Below, piece by piece: positions 46,894-55,586 of a stretch of 64,000 nucleotides of DNA. The position numbers were made by a program, and so were the translations under genes. The notes under the pieces were generated by a model. It did no database searches and was not told where the DNA came from. It saw only the letters and a program-made list of their open reading frames with translations. The number at the start of each line of letters is the position of its first letter. Position 1 is the first letter of the stretch. The DNA lies in NCBI GenBank assembly GCA_947258985.1, contig CAMYKI010000008.1, forward strand, positions 18,275 to 82,274, read 5' to 3'. This DNA is from an uncultured Acidimicrobiaceae bacterium (lineage in GTDB: Bacteria > Actinomycetota > Acidimicrobiia > Spongiisociales > UBA5794).

Positions 46894-48141
46894 GTGAATC
46901 CAACAAACGTCATCTATCTGGTGATCCTGGCCTTCTGCGCTGTGGGGTCGGGCTTCTTCTCCGGATCGGAAACCGCCCTCATCGGCATCGGCCGGGAGCG
47001 AGTCCACCAGGTCTCGTCGCTGGGAAGGCGGGGCAAACGTGTTGCCCAACTCGTCGCCGATCCGGAGCGCCTCTTGTCGACCCTGCTGGTGGCGAACAAC
47101 CTCGTCAACATCCTCGGCGCTGCCGTCGCCACGACTCTGTTCATCTCTCTTCTCGGAGAGCAATGGGGACCCTGGGTTTCGACCGCAGTGGTCACTGTCG
47201 TGGTCTTGATTGTCGGCGAGATCACCCCGAAGACAATCGCCGCTCGCCACCCTGAACGGTTCTCACTGGCGGTTGCGCCGACCATCTGGCGTTTGTCACT
47301 GGTGCTTGGCCCCATTGCCCGGTTCTTCACCTGGGTGACCCGCGGCCTCCTCCGGCTGTTCAGGATCCCGACAGACGACGAGAACCGGGGAGTCACCGAG
47401 GCAGACATCAGGGCGCTGGCCGAACTCAGCGCAGCCGGTGGCGAGATCGAGGCTGCCGAACGCGAGATCATCGACTCTCTTTTTACCCTTGCGGACCGCC
47501 CGGTCAAGGACGTGATGACCCCACGGGTCGACATCGTGACTCTGGGCAATCCGGTGACCATCGGCAACGTCCGCAAAGCAATCACGAACGCCGCTCACTC
47601 CCGTTTCCCGGTTACCGGGGGCGATCTGGATGATCTCGCTGGAATCCTCTACGTGAAGGATGTCCTCCGTCTGCCGGGAGAGCCGAGTCCCGGCGAGATC
47701 TCGGCACTTGTTCGCACGGCAAACTACATACCCGAGTCGGCGCCGATCCTCCGTGTCTTGCAGGATATGCGCGCCCGCCGCTTCACGTTTGCGCTCGTCC
47801 TCGACGAGCACGGCGGCATAGAAGGCATCGTCACCATCAAGGACCTCGTTTCCGAACTTGTCGGCGAGCTCCAGGACGAATACGACCCCGGAGTCCCGGA
47901 GATCGTCCAGGTCGGCCCCGAAAGGTGGATGGCGGACGGCCGCCTCGCCATCGACGATCTCGACGACGCTCTCGATCACACGTTCCCCGAGGGGCCTTAC
48001 AGCACGATCGGTGGCCTCTTCCTGGCCATAGCGGGACGCATCCCCGCAGACGGGCACCAGTTGACCATCGACGATTACCGGCTGGTGGTGATGCGGATGG
48101 ACCGCAACCGGATCGACCGCATCCGGGTCGAGAAGGTCTGA
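46894..48141 (+). CDS. Hemolysin-family/CNNM-CorC membrane protein (DUF21 plus CBS pair)
   Basis: FCAVGSGFFSGSETALIGIGRERVHQV, VGEITPKTIAARHPE, VKDVMTPRVDIVTL, LVLDEHGGIEGIVTIKDLVSELVGE. Confidence 0.95.
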   Translation: MNPTNVIYLVILAFCAVGSGFFSGSETALIGIGRERVHQVSSLGRRGKRVAQLVADPERLLSTLLVANNLVNILGAAVATTLFISLLGEQWGPWVSTAVVTVVVLIVGEITPKTIAARHPERFSLAVAPTIWRLSLVLGPIARFFTWVTRGLLRLFRIPTDDENRGVTEADIRALAELSAAGGEIEAAEREIIDSLFTLADRPVKDVMTPRVDIVTLGNPVTIGNVRKAITNAAHSRFPVTGGDLDDLAGILYVKDVLRLPGEPSPGEISALVRTANYIPESAPILRVLQDMRARRFTFALVLDEHGGIEGIVTIKDLVSELVGELQDEYDPGVPEIVQVGPERWMADGRLAIDDLDDALDHTFPEGPYSTIGGLFLAIAGRIPADGHQLTIDDYRLVVMRMDRNRIDRIRVEKV

Positions 48142-48197
48142 CGAGGGCCGCCACCGGCTATTCCTGCCGCCGAGGCATGGCTACACTCTCACCTCCA

Positions 48198-48274
48198 CGG
48201 GACGTAGCGCAGCTTGGTAGCGCGCCTCGTTCGGGACGAGGAGGTCGCCGGTTCAAATCCGGCCGTCCCGACCA
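48198..48274 (+). tRNA. tRNA-Pro (anticodon CGG), CCA encoded
   Basis: CGGGACG TAGCGCAGCTTGGTAGCGC GCCTCGTTCGGGACGAGG AGGTC GCCGGTTCAAATCCGGC CGTCCCG ACCA; cloverleaf pairs by eye, 77 nt. Confidence 0.95.
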
Positions 48275-48305
48275 GGGGCCGGCAGCAATGCCGGCCTCTT
48301 CCCAT

Positions 48306-48636
48306 TTCAGGCGCGGCGCACCGCCTCCAGGATCGCCTGTCGTAGCGATTCCCTCTCCTTTCGGTTACGGGACGACATCTCAATGCGCACCGGCCTGTTG
48401 GCACCGCTCACAACCAACTGCAGGGAACCGGGAGGGATTCGTCGGGGATTACGGTCTCGATGTCGGAGAGGGCAGATGAATGGATCGGTAGGCGTTCACC
48501 GCCCAAAGATGAGATTACGCCGATGAACACGATCCCGGGCGCTATCTCGGCGATGGCCGTCCACTTGCCCGGCGCCGCCAACAGCTCGTCTCGGAAGGTT
48601 CCCCCGATGTGGTGGCGCCATCGAGGTTGGGCGCAG
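48306..48636 (-). pseudogene. Possible frameshifted remnant of a small gene after the SRPBCC gene
   Basis: Minus strand WRHHIGGTFRDELLAAPGKWTAIAEIAPGIVFIGVISSLGGERLPIHSSALSDIETVIPDESLP then other frame GSLQLVVSGANRPVRIEMSSRNRKERESLRQAILEAVRRA*. Confidence 0.35.
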
Positions 48637-48638
48637 GC

Positions 48639-49094
48639 TCAGACGCTGCTTCGGGTAATACTGGCTCGCAGGGCCTGCAGTTCCTCCTGCAGCCGCCGTT
48701 TCGTGCTGCGCCGCAGGAATGGTCCGAACAGGACGCCGACGAGTCGCGTCGCCAAGCTGTCCGGCCCGGTTTCGACGTTGGTCGTCACCTCCGTGGCGTT
48801 GCCGACAGAGCGCAGCTCGAGGGTACCCCGGAAGGGAAACGAGAACGGGCCGAGCTCGGATTTGGTGGTAAATCGCACAGGGGGCTCGAATTCGACAACC
48901 TTGAAGTCGATACCGGATCGGCGCAAGCCGTCGGCATAATCGGCGGTGAACCGGGCTCCTGCCTTGACCCGGTCGGATAGAAGCTTCACCCGTGACACAC
49001 CGGACACCCAACGTGGCATGTTCTCGACATTGCTCACGTACGCGAAGACTTCATCGATAGAGCGTTCTATGACGATTGAGGTTTTGGCAATCAT
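48639..49094 (-). CDS. SRPBCC-family protein (polyketide cyclase/dehydrase-like)
   Basis: IAKTSIVIERSIDEVFAYVSNVENMPRWVSGVSRVKLLSD...; amphipathic C-terminal helix. Confidence 0.88.
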   Translation of the reverse strand: MIAKTSIVIERSIDEVFAYVSNVENMPRWVSGVSRVKLLSDRVKAGARFTADYADGLRRSGIDFKVVEFEPPVRFTTKSELGPFSFPFRGTLELRSVGNATEVTTNVETGPDSLATRLVGVLFGPFLRRSTKRRLQEELQALRASITRSSV

Positions 49095-49182
49095 TCCAGC
49101 CTCTTCCGGACCTATTCCACCGTACCTCATCTATCGGCAAATCGGTACGGATACATAAGCTCCGGCGAGGCCGAATCTGCGT

Positions 49183-50193
49183 TCAGACCAGTTCCGCCAG
49201 CTGGACTGCGTTGAGGGCCGCGCCCTTCCGCAGGTTGTCACCAACCGTCCACAAGCTGATGCCGCCTTCGTCGCCAACGGTCGGCCTGACGCGTCCGATG
49301 AGCACATCATCGATGCCGGCAGAGTCGAGCGGTGTTGGAACCTTCGAGTCATCCCACAGCTGAGCGCCGGGTGCAGCCGCCAGGATCTCGTTGGCCTCGT
49401 CGAGAGCAACCGGCCGATCGAAGAACATCGTCGCCGCGATCCCGTGACCGACCATCACGGGTACCCGAACACAGAACGGCTCGACCCTGATGGCAGACGA
49501 TTCGAGGATCTTCCGAGTCTCGTGGACCAGCTTCCACTCCTCGTCGGTATAGCCCTGCTCGGTGAAGGAGCCTGCATGGGCGAGGACGTTGAAGCCAATC
49601 GGCCTGCTGTAGAGATCGCTGTTCGGATCGGACCAGCCGCCCTGAGACAGGGTCTCGCGATCCTTGCCGAGGATGTCGAGTTCGTGGGTGAGCACCTCCA
49701 TGCCGGTTTGACCGGAACCAGACACCGACTGGTACGACGTGGCCGTCATCCGATTCAAACCCGCTGCCTGATGGAGCGGACCAGCCGCCATCATCAGCAC
49801 CATCGTCGTGCAATTGGGATTGGCGACGATTCCCTGATGATCCTTGATCGCAGCATCGTTCACCTGGGCGACGACCAGCGGCACATTCGAGTCCTGCCGG
49901 AAGGCCGACGAGTTGTCGATGACGACGCCGCCCGCGGCGGCAAACTTCGGCGCAAACTCCTTCGACCGGGAACCCCCTGCCGAAAACAGGGCAACCTCGA
50001 CGCCCGCAGGATCGGCAGTCGCCAGGTCCTCGACGGTGACATCGCCCCACTTCGTTGGGACGACTCTGCCTGCAGATCGGGCCGACGCCATGAGGCGCAG
50101 GTCCGATACCGGGAAATCACGCTGTTCGAGGATCGAGAGCATGGTGGTGCCGACGGCACCGGTTGCCCCAACGATCGCTGTCCTCTTACCCAT
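49183..50193 (-). CDS. asd: Aspartate-semialdehyde dehydrogenase
   Basis: [82 protein letters not shown]. Confidence 0.97.
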   Translation of the reverse strand: MGKRTAIVGATGAVGTTMLSILEQRDFPVSDLRLMASARSAGRVVPTKWGDVTVEDLATADPAGVEVALFSAGGSRSKEFAPKFAAAGGVVIDNSSAFRQDSNVPLVVAQVNDAAIKDHQGIVANPNCTTMVLMMAAGPLHQAAGLNRMTATSYQSVSGSGQTGMEVLTHELDILGKDRETLSQGGWSDPNSDLYSRPIGFNVLAHAGSFTEQGYTDEEWKLVHETRKILESSAIRVEPFCVRVPVMVGHGIAATMFFDRPVALDEANEILAAAPGAQLWDDSKVPTPLDSAGIDDVLIGRVRPTVGDEGGISLWTVGDNLRKGAALNAVQLAELV

Positions 50194-51421
50194 TTTCTGC
50201 ACTCTCCTCGTCTTGGCCGAGTGAGAACCCGTCGTGGAGACCACGCACCGCGGCTGTCACATCCTCGCCTCGAACCACACAGGATATGCGAATCGGCGAC
50301 GTACTGATCATTTCGATGTTTACGTCGTGGTCGGCGAGGATGCGAAACATCTTCCCGGCGATACCCAGTTCGTCCTTCATGCCGGCACCGATGAGCGACA
50401 CCTTGGCGATGTTGTGGTCGACATCGACTCCTGCAGCGCCGATCTCGTCCACCGCGTTGGCCGAAACCTTCTTCGCCATGTCGAGATCCGCCCTTGGAAC
50501 CGTGAAGCTGATGTCGGTGACACCCTGGAGAGAGACGTTCTGGACGATCATGTCCACGGAGATCCCGGCCTGCGCCAGCGGCTCGAACAGTTGTGCCGCC
50601 AATCCCGGTTGATCGGGGACCCCATGGACCGTCACCTTGGCTTCCGAGACGTCGTGGGCGACACCGCGAATAATCGCTTCTTCCATGGTTTCCTCCTTGA
50701 CCCACGTTCCTTCTCTGCCGTGGAACGATGATCGGACATGTATCGGGATGTTGTAGCGGCGCCCGAATTCGACGGAGCGAGCCATCAGCACCTTCGCCCC
50801 TGCGGCAGCCATTTCGAGCATCTCTTCGAACGAGATCTCGTCGAGTTTTGTGGCATCGGGGACAAGACGCGGATCTGCGGTGAACACGCCGTCGACATCG
50901 GTATAGATCTCACAGACTTCGGCACGGAGCGTGGCTGCCAGGGCGACGGCAGTGGCATCTGAACCACCGCGGCCGAGTGTGGTGACATCACGAGTCTCCG
51001 GGCTAAAGCCCTGGAACCCGGCAACAATCACGATCTTGCCGTCGTTCAATCCTTCTCTGACCCGATCGCCTCTGATCCCGATGATCTCGGCGTGACCGTG
51101 ATCCTCCGTGGTCAAGATCCCGGCCTGCGAGCCGGTAAGGCTCATCGAGCCGACACCGTGGTCCTCTATTGCCATCGCAACCAGGGCCATCGAGATGCGC
51201 TCTCCCGCTGTGAGCAGCATGTCCATCTCGCGAGGATGAGTGTTGTCGGTCACATCGGAAGCGAGGACGATGAGCTCATCAGTGCTCTTCCCCATTGCCG
51301 ATACGACGACGACAACGTCCTTGCCTGCTTTTTGCTTCGCCACGGCACGGGCGGCGACCGCCTTTATGCGATCAGCATCTCCGACCGAGGTTCCACCGTA
51401 TTTCTGCACAACTATTGACAT
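50186..51421 (-). CDS. lysC: Aspartate kinase
   Basis: [58 protein letters not shown], two ACT domains; overlaps asd. Confidence 0.97.
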   Translation of the reverse strand: MSIVVQKYGGTSVGDADRIKAVAARAVAKQKAGKDVVVVVSAMGKSTDELIVLASDVTDNTHPREMDMLLTAGERISMALVAMAIEDHGVGSMSLTGSQAGILTTEDHGHAEIIGIRGDRVREGLNDGKIVIVAGFQGFSPETRDVTTLGRGGSDATAVALAATLRAEVCEIYTDVDGVFTADPRLVPDATKLDEISFEEMLEMAAAGAKVLMARSVEFGRRYNIPIHVRSSFHGREGTWVKEETMEEAIIRGVAHDVSEAKVTVHGVPDQPGLAAQLFEPLAQAGISVDMIVQNVSLQGVTDISFTVPRADLDMAKKVSANAVDEIGAAGVDVDHNIAKVSLIGAGMKDELGIAGKMFRILADHDVNIEMISTSPIRISCVVRGEDVTAAVRGLHDGFSLGQDEESAENG

Positions 51422-51471
51422 GCGGGCGAGTGTACAGGCGTACTCCCGGGGCGGAACTACCATCCCGCCGC

Positions 51472-52236
51472 ATGTCACGATCAACCCGCTTTCGGTTCCT
51501 CATTGCCGCCATCGTTGCGCTGCTAATCATGACGGCCTGTGGCGGGGACGACTCGAACACCGGGGCTCCCGATACCGCTGTCGCCCTCGAAGGGGAACCG
51601 ACGACGACAAGCGAGCTTCCCGCGATCACCCTGCCTCCGCAACCGCCCTCTGACTACGCAGGTTTCATCGCACAACCAACTGCATGTGCTGCCACCGCCC
51701 CGGCCGAGATCGCTCCGATGGTGTTCGACACCCCCGAGGATCAAGGTCTTTCGTCTGCGGGGACCGTATCCGCAGTCATCACGACTTCTTGCGGAGAGAT
51801 ATCCGTAGAACTCGACCCCGGGATCGCCCCCGAGACGGTCAATTCGTTTGTGTTCCTGGCCCGCGCCGGTTACTTCGACGGAACCGTCTTTCACCGCATC
51901 CTGCCCGGATATGTGATCCAGGCAGGCGACCCCACTGCGACCGGCCGAAAAGGCCCCGGGTACACAATCCCCGACGAGTTGCCCGATTCGGGATTCCTCT
52001 ATGAAACCGGGATTCTTGCAATGGCCAATTCGGGCCCGAACACGACCGGTTCGCAGTTCTTCATCATGCTGGCCGACGCCCCACTCCCCCCCGCCTACTC
52101 CGTGTTCGGGAAGGTCATAGAAGGTTTCGAAACCCTCGATGCAATCGCCGCAATCCCTCTCGGGCCAAACGCGTTCGGTGAGATCAGCGTCCCCCTCGAG
52201 ACGCTGTACATCGAGTCCATCACGATCGCCGAGTAG
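51472..52236 (+). CDS. Cyclophilin-type peptidyl-prolyl isomerase, lipoprotein
   Basis: Lipobox [79 protein letters not shown]. Confidence 0.93.
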   Translation: MSRSTRFRFLIAAIVALLIMTACGGDDSNTGAPDTAVALEGEPTTTSELPAITLPPQPPSDYAGFIAQPTACAATAPAEIAPMVFDTPEDQGLSSAGTVSAVITTSCGEISVELDPGIAPETVNSFVFLARAGYFDGTVFHRILPGYVIQAGDPTATGRKGPGYTIPDELPDSGFLYETGILAMANSGPNTTGSQFFIMLADAPLPPAYSVFGKVIEGFETLDAIAAIPLGPNAFGEISVPLETLYIESITIAE

Positions 52237-52297
52237 CGGGAAACAGGCATCCTCGAAACGAATGACAGCCCGCCCCCACTGGTAGAATCGCCGGGCT

Positions 52298-52465
52298 ATG
52301 GCGACAGACAAACGAGAGAGACAGCGTCAGAATCGCGCCGAGAAGCAGGCGGAGCAGTCGAAGATCGCCCGCAAGAAGAAGGCGATCGCTCTGGTGAAGC
52401 GTGTCGGCGTCTGGGTTGTGGGCGGGGTGGGCCTACTCGCTCTAGCCAATGTCGTGTGGGGATGA
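52298..52465 (+). CDS. 55-aa basic membrane microprotein (below ORF-track cutoff)
   Basis: MATDKRERQRQNRAEKQAEQSKIARKKKAIALVKRVGVWVVGGVGLLALANVVWG*: highly charged N-terminus, one TM helix. Confidence 0.65.
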   Translation: MATDKRERQRQNRAEKQAEQSKIARKKKAIALVKRVGVWVVGGVGLLALANVVWG

Positions 52466-52492
52466 GCTCCTCCGTACTGATCGGCACGTTGC

Positions 52493-53329
52493 GTGGCGGT
52501 TGATCTTCATCTGCACAGCACATTCTCAGATGGTTCCGATTCCCCGGAAGGGGTTGTCGAGCAGGCAGCCCGCCTCGGCTTGAGCGGCATCGCCCTCACC
52601 GATCACGACACCCTCGAAGGCATTCCGCGTGCGGCGGCAGCTGCAGCGGCAGCCGACATCCGTTTCATCCCCGGAATAGAGCTATCCGTCGAATGGCGGA
52701 ACCAGAGCATGCACATGCTCGTCTACTTCCTCGAGCCGGAACCGGGTCCCTTGCAGAATCGCCTCGACGAGCTGCGGCGCGGCCGGGCCGGCCGCAACGA
52801 ACGGATCGTCGGCCTCCTTCGGGAATGCGGTCTCGACGTCACCCTCGACGAAGTACTCGTCGAGGCCGGGGAAGGGGTGGTCGGGCGGCCGCACTTTGCC
52901 GGAGTGATGATGCGCAAGGGCTACGTCGACTCAGTCGCTGAAGCGTTTGATCGCTACCTGGCGACGGGACGCCCTGCATACTCGCCACGCCGGAAGCTCA
53001 CCGCTGCCGAAGCCATCTCCCTGGCACGGGCGTCGCAGGCAGTTCCAGTGATCGCCCACCCCCACACGCTGGGTCTGCGAGCCGAAGAGTACGGAACTGA
53101 CTTCGCCGAGCTGGTGGAACTCGGCCTTGGCGGAATCGAGTCCTACTACGGGGAGTACACGCCCGATCTGCGGAGCAACATTGCGGGATTGTGCGATCAA
53201 CTCGGGATCGTCGCCACCGGCGGATCCGACTACCACGGCAGTTACAAGCCACATCTATCGATCGGCATAGGCAAGGGTGATCTCAGAGTTCCCGACGAAT
53301 CATTCGATGCGCTGGTCGCCGCCCGCTAG
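52493..53329 (+). CDS. PHP-domain phosphoesterase (RNase AM/TrpH-like)
   Basis: VDLHLHSTFSDGSDSPEGVV, IALTDHDTLEGI, IPGIELSVEW, VIAHPHTLGL, ATGGSDYHGSYKP. Confidence 0.93.
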   Translation: MAVDLHLHSTFSDGSDSPEGVVEQAARLGLSGIALTDHDTLEGIPRAAAAAAAADIRFIPGIELSVEWRNQSMHMLVYFLEPEPGPLQNRLDELRRGRAGRNERIVGLLRECGLDVTLDEVLVEAGEGVVGRPHFAGVMMRKGYVDSVAEAFDRYLATGRPAYSPRRKLTAAEAISLARASQAVPVIAHPHTLGLRAEEYGTDFAELVELGLGGIESYYGEYTPDLRSNIAGLCDQLGIVATGGSDYHGSYKPHLSIGIGKGDLRVPDESFDALVAAR

Positions 53330-53431
53330 GAGCCCGCTGAGCAATGCGAGTTCTGACTCGACGGCTGCTCCGTGAGCGGGCACGTCTTTGGTCGGCGAGC
53401 CTTCACCGCCTTTGCTCAGCAGTCTCCTAGG
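53326..53431. repeat. ~105-bp interspersed repeat, family 1, copy C (inverted relative to copy B)
   Basis: CTAGGAGCCCGCTGAGCAATGCGAGTTCTGACTCG...GGCGAGCCTTCACCGCCTTTGCTCAGCAGTCTCCTAGG; contains the TAG stop of the PHP gene. Confidence 0.9.
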
Positions 53432-53507
53432 TCTCGAGACAGGCTCTACCCTCGACAAATGGCGTAGTCTGACCGGCGAAGCGTATCGCCAGCGTGAGAC
53501 GTCACCC

Positions 53508-54875
53508 GTGACAACATCAGATCTAGCTCGCCTCCAGGCACCGGTTGCCTATACGGATGTGCGGCTGCGCATCAACACGATGCGGGCGATATTCGGTGCT
53601 GCTCTCAGCGCCCTCGGCATCACCGGGTTGACCCAGGGGTTGGATCCGGCAGCGTGGATCCTGCTCATTGGCCTCTACTTGACCGTCGATGCCCTGTGGA
53701 GGAGGCATCACGGCTCGAGCGCGCTCCCGATGCTCGTAACCGACATTCTGGCGATTGGCGCCATCGCGATAGTTCGCGACGATGCCGGGTTGATCGGCGC
53801 CGTCGCCTTCCTCTATGTGTTCACAGGATCAATGCTGCTGCTGCGCTTCCCGATGGCAATCGGCGTCATCGGCACCGCCGTCATCATCGCGATTGTTGCG
53901 GCCTTCGCAAGGCCGATGCTCGATCCCGAAGTCAGCGGAGCGCGGCAGGTGGTCCTCGACCTGGTAGTCGTAGGGGCGATAGTGGCGATCGTGGCAACGC
54001 TCCTGTACAGCGCCGTCCAGGCTCTACATGCCTCCACGCTCCAGCACCAGGAAGCTCTCAACGCGGAACGCCGGGTAGTTGAACTCAAGGATGAGTTTGT
54101 CTCGATGGTCAGCCACGAGTTCCGCACACCACTGACGAGCATCGCCGGCTTCTCCGCCACCCTCCGCGCCGGCTGGGACTCACTGACCCGGGAGGAGATC
54201 GACGAGTTCCTCGTCATTATGCGGCAGGAAGCCCAACACCTCAGCAGTCTCGTTGAGGACGTCCTCGTGATCCCGCGCATCGAGGCCGGCCGACTGCGGT
54301 TGAGCAGCCAGGAGTTCGATCTGGCAGCAGAGGTAGCGGCCACATCACGTCTGGTCTTCGCAGACACGGGCAAGGAAGTCAACGCCGCTATTCCCGGTGG
54401 CGTCCTAGTGAACGCCGATCGGGGCAGAACCGGTCAGGTTTTGCGCAACCTGTTCGACAACGCCCGCAAGTACGGCGGCGACGCCGTTGAAATCGAGGGG
54501 GAAGCCGGAACCAACACTTACACCATTACGGTGTCTGACAACGGCCCGGGCATTGCCGAGAGCGATTGGGAGCGGGTCTTCGAGCACTTCGAACAGGTCA
54601 CCAAGGGCGACGCCCGCTCCGACGAAGGAGTAGGGCTGGGGCTCCCGATAGCAAGACAATTGGCACGCGCCATGGACGGTGACGTTTGGTACGTACCCCG
54701 CTTCCCAACGGGTGCCTCGTTCCGATTCTCGATGCCGCTGTCTCGCATCATTCCCGACACGGGTGCCGAAGGCGGCGAGCCCGGCAAGGACCTCGAAACC
54801 ACGACCGGGCCAACCCGCCCGGGGACAACCGACCCGGAGACAATCGGGCCGGCCGCGGAGCCTCCGGCCTCCTAG
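53508..54875 (+). CDS. Sensor histidine kinase with N-terminal membrane domain
   Basis: Multiple TM segments, then VSMVSHEFRTPLTSIAGFSATL (H-box), NLFDNARKYGG (N-box), VSDNGPGIAESDWERVFEHFEQVTKGDARSDEGVGLGLPIARQLA. Confidence 0.93.
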   Translation: MTTSDLARLQAPVAYTDVRLRINTMRAIFGAALSALGITGLTQGLDPAAWILLIGLYLTVDALWRRHHGSSALPMLVTDILAIGAIAIVRDDAGLIGAVAFLYVFTGSMLLLRFPMAIGVIGTAVIIAIVAAFARPMLDPEVSGARQVVLDLVVVGAIVAIVATLLYSAVQALHASTLQHQEALNAERRVVELKDEFVSMVSHEFRTPLTSIAGFSATLRAGWDSLTREEIDEFLVIMRQEAQHLSSLVEDVLVIPRIEAGRLRLSSQEFDLAAEVAATSRLVFADTGKEVNAAIPGGVLVNADRGRTGQVLRNLFDNARKYGGDAVEIEGEAGTNTYTITVSDNGPGIAESDWERVFEHFEQVTKGDARSDEGVGLGLPIARQLARAMDGDVWYVPRFPTGASFRFSMPLSRIIPDTGAEGGEPGKDLETTTGPTRPGTTDPETIGPAAEPPAS

Positions 54876-55126
54876 TCACTCGGCGTTTCGCCGTGTTCCG
54901 CGGTTTCGAGTTCCGCCCACGGCCGAGCATCAAAGGTGTGTGACGGCAACGGCGCGGGTATGTCGCGCGGCCTCCACGCCAGAACCCAGGAACTCTGCCG
55001 GGGCGCCTGCTGGGGCGTGGCGAGAGCTTCCGCTTCGTCCTCGAGCAAAGCAGTAATCACAGCCGCGATGGCAGCGGCCTCCTCGTGCCCGGCGCGCCCG
55101 GAGATCTCGAAACGGGGTGGGTTCAT
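54872..55126 (-). CDS. Small protein resembling acyl-CoA carboxylase epsilon subunit
   Basis: ISGRAGHEEAAAIAAVITALLEDEAEAL...SSWVLAWRPRDI; coupled to methylmalonyl-CoA epimerase. Confidence 0.5.
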   Translation of the reverse strand: MNPPRFEISGRAGHEEAAAIAAVITALLEDEAEALATPQQAPRQSSWVLAWRPRDIPAPLPSHTFDARPWAELETAEHGETPSD

Positions 55127-55530
55127 TGAGCGGACTCTACGAGTTCGACGAGGGTCCCGGCGAATGCCTTTGGATGAACGAAGGCGATGCGCGCTCCCCT
55201 GCCACCTATCCGCGGCACCTCATCCACAAGCCGGGCTCCCTCGTTCTTGAGGTGGTCAAGCGCGGCGTCAATGTCGCTTACTGCGAGGGCAATGTGGTGC
55301 ATACCCTCCCCGCGGGAGGCAATGAACTTTCCCACCGGGGTCTCGGATGCAAGTGCCCGCAACAACTGGATGAACGAACCACCTACCGCAACCATTGCTT
55401 CCTCGACACCCTGCTCCTCGACCACTTCCCGATACAGAGGTTCCGCCCCGTAAAGACGGCGGTACTCGTCTATTGCCTTGTCGAGATCCTCAACGGCAAT
55501 CGCAACATGATCCAGGTTGTACGCAAACAT
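55123..55530 (-). CDS. mce: Methylmalonyl-CoA epimerase
   Basis: NLDHVAIAVEDLDKAIDEYRRLYGAEP, GEGMHHIALAVSDIDAALDHLKNEGARLVDEVPRIGGRGARIAFVHPKAFAGTLVELVE. Confidence 0.95.
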   Translation of the reverse strand: MFAYNLDHVAIAVEDLDKAIDEYRRLYGAEPLYREVVEEQGVEEAMVAVGGSFIQLLRALASETPVGKFIASRGEGMHHIALAVSDIDAALDHLKNEGARLVDEVPRIGGRGARIAFVHPKAFAGTLVELVESAQ

Positions 55531-55586
55531 GACACAAAGATACTTGCATCTGCACCTGCAATCATGGACAAGCCTTCTGATTCCTC

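Noticed and set aside
53388-53508. Upstream start of the histidine kinase ORF (53388) giving a 40-aa N-terminal extension
   Set aside because: The extension starts within repeat copy C and has no recognisable N-terminal signal; GTG at 53508 is a better start.
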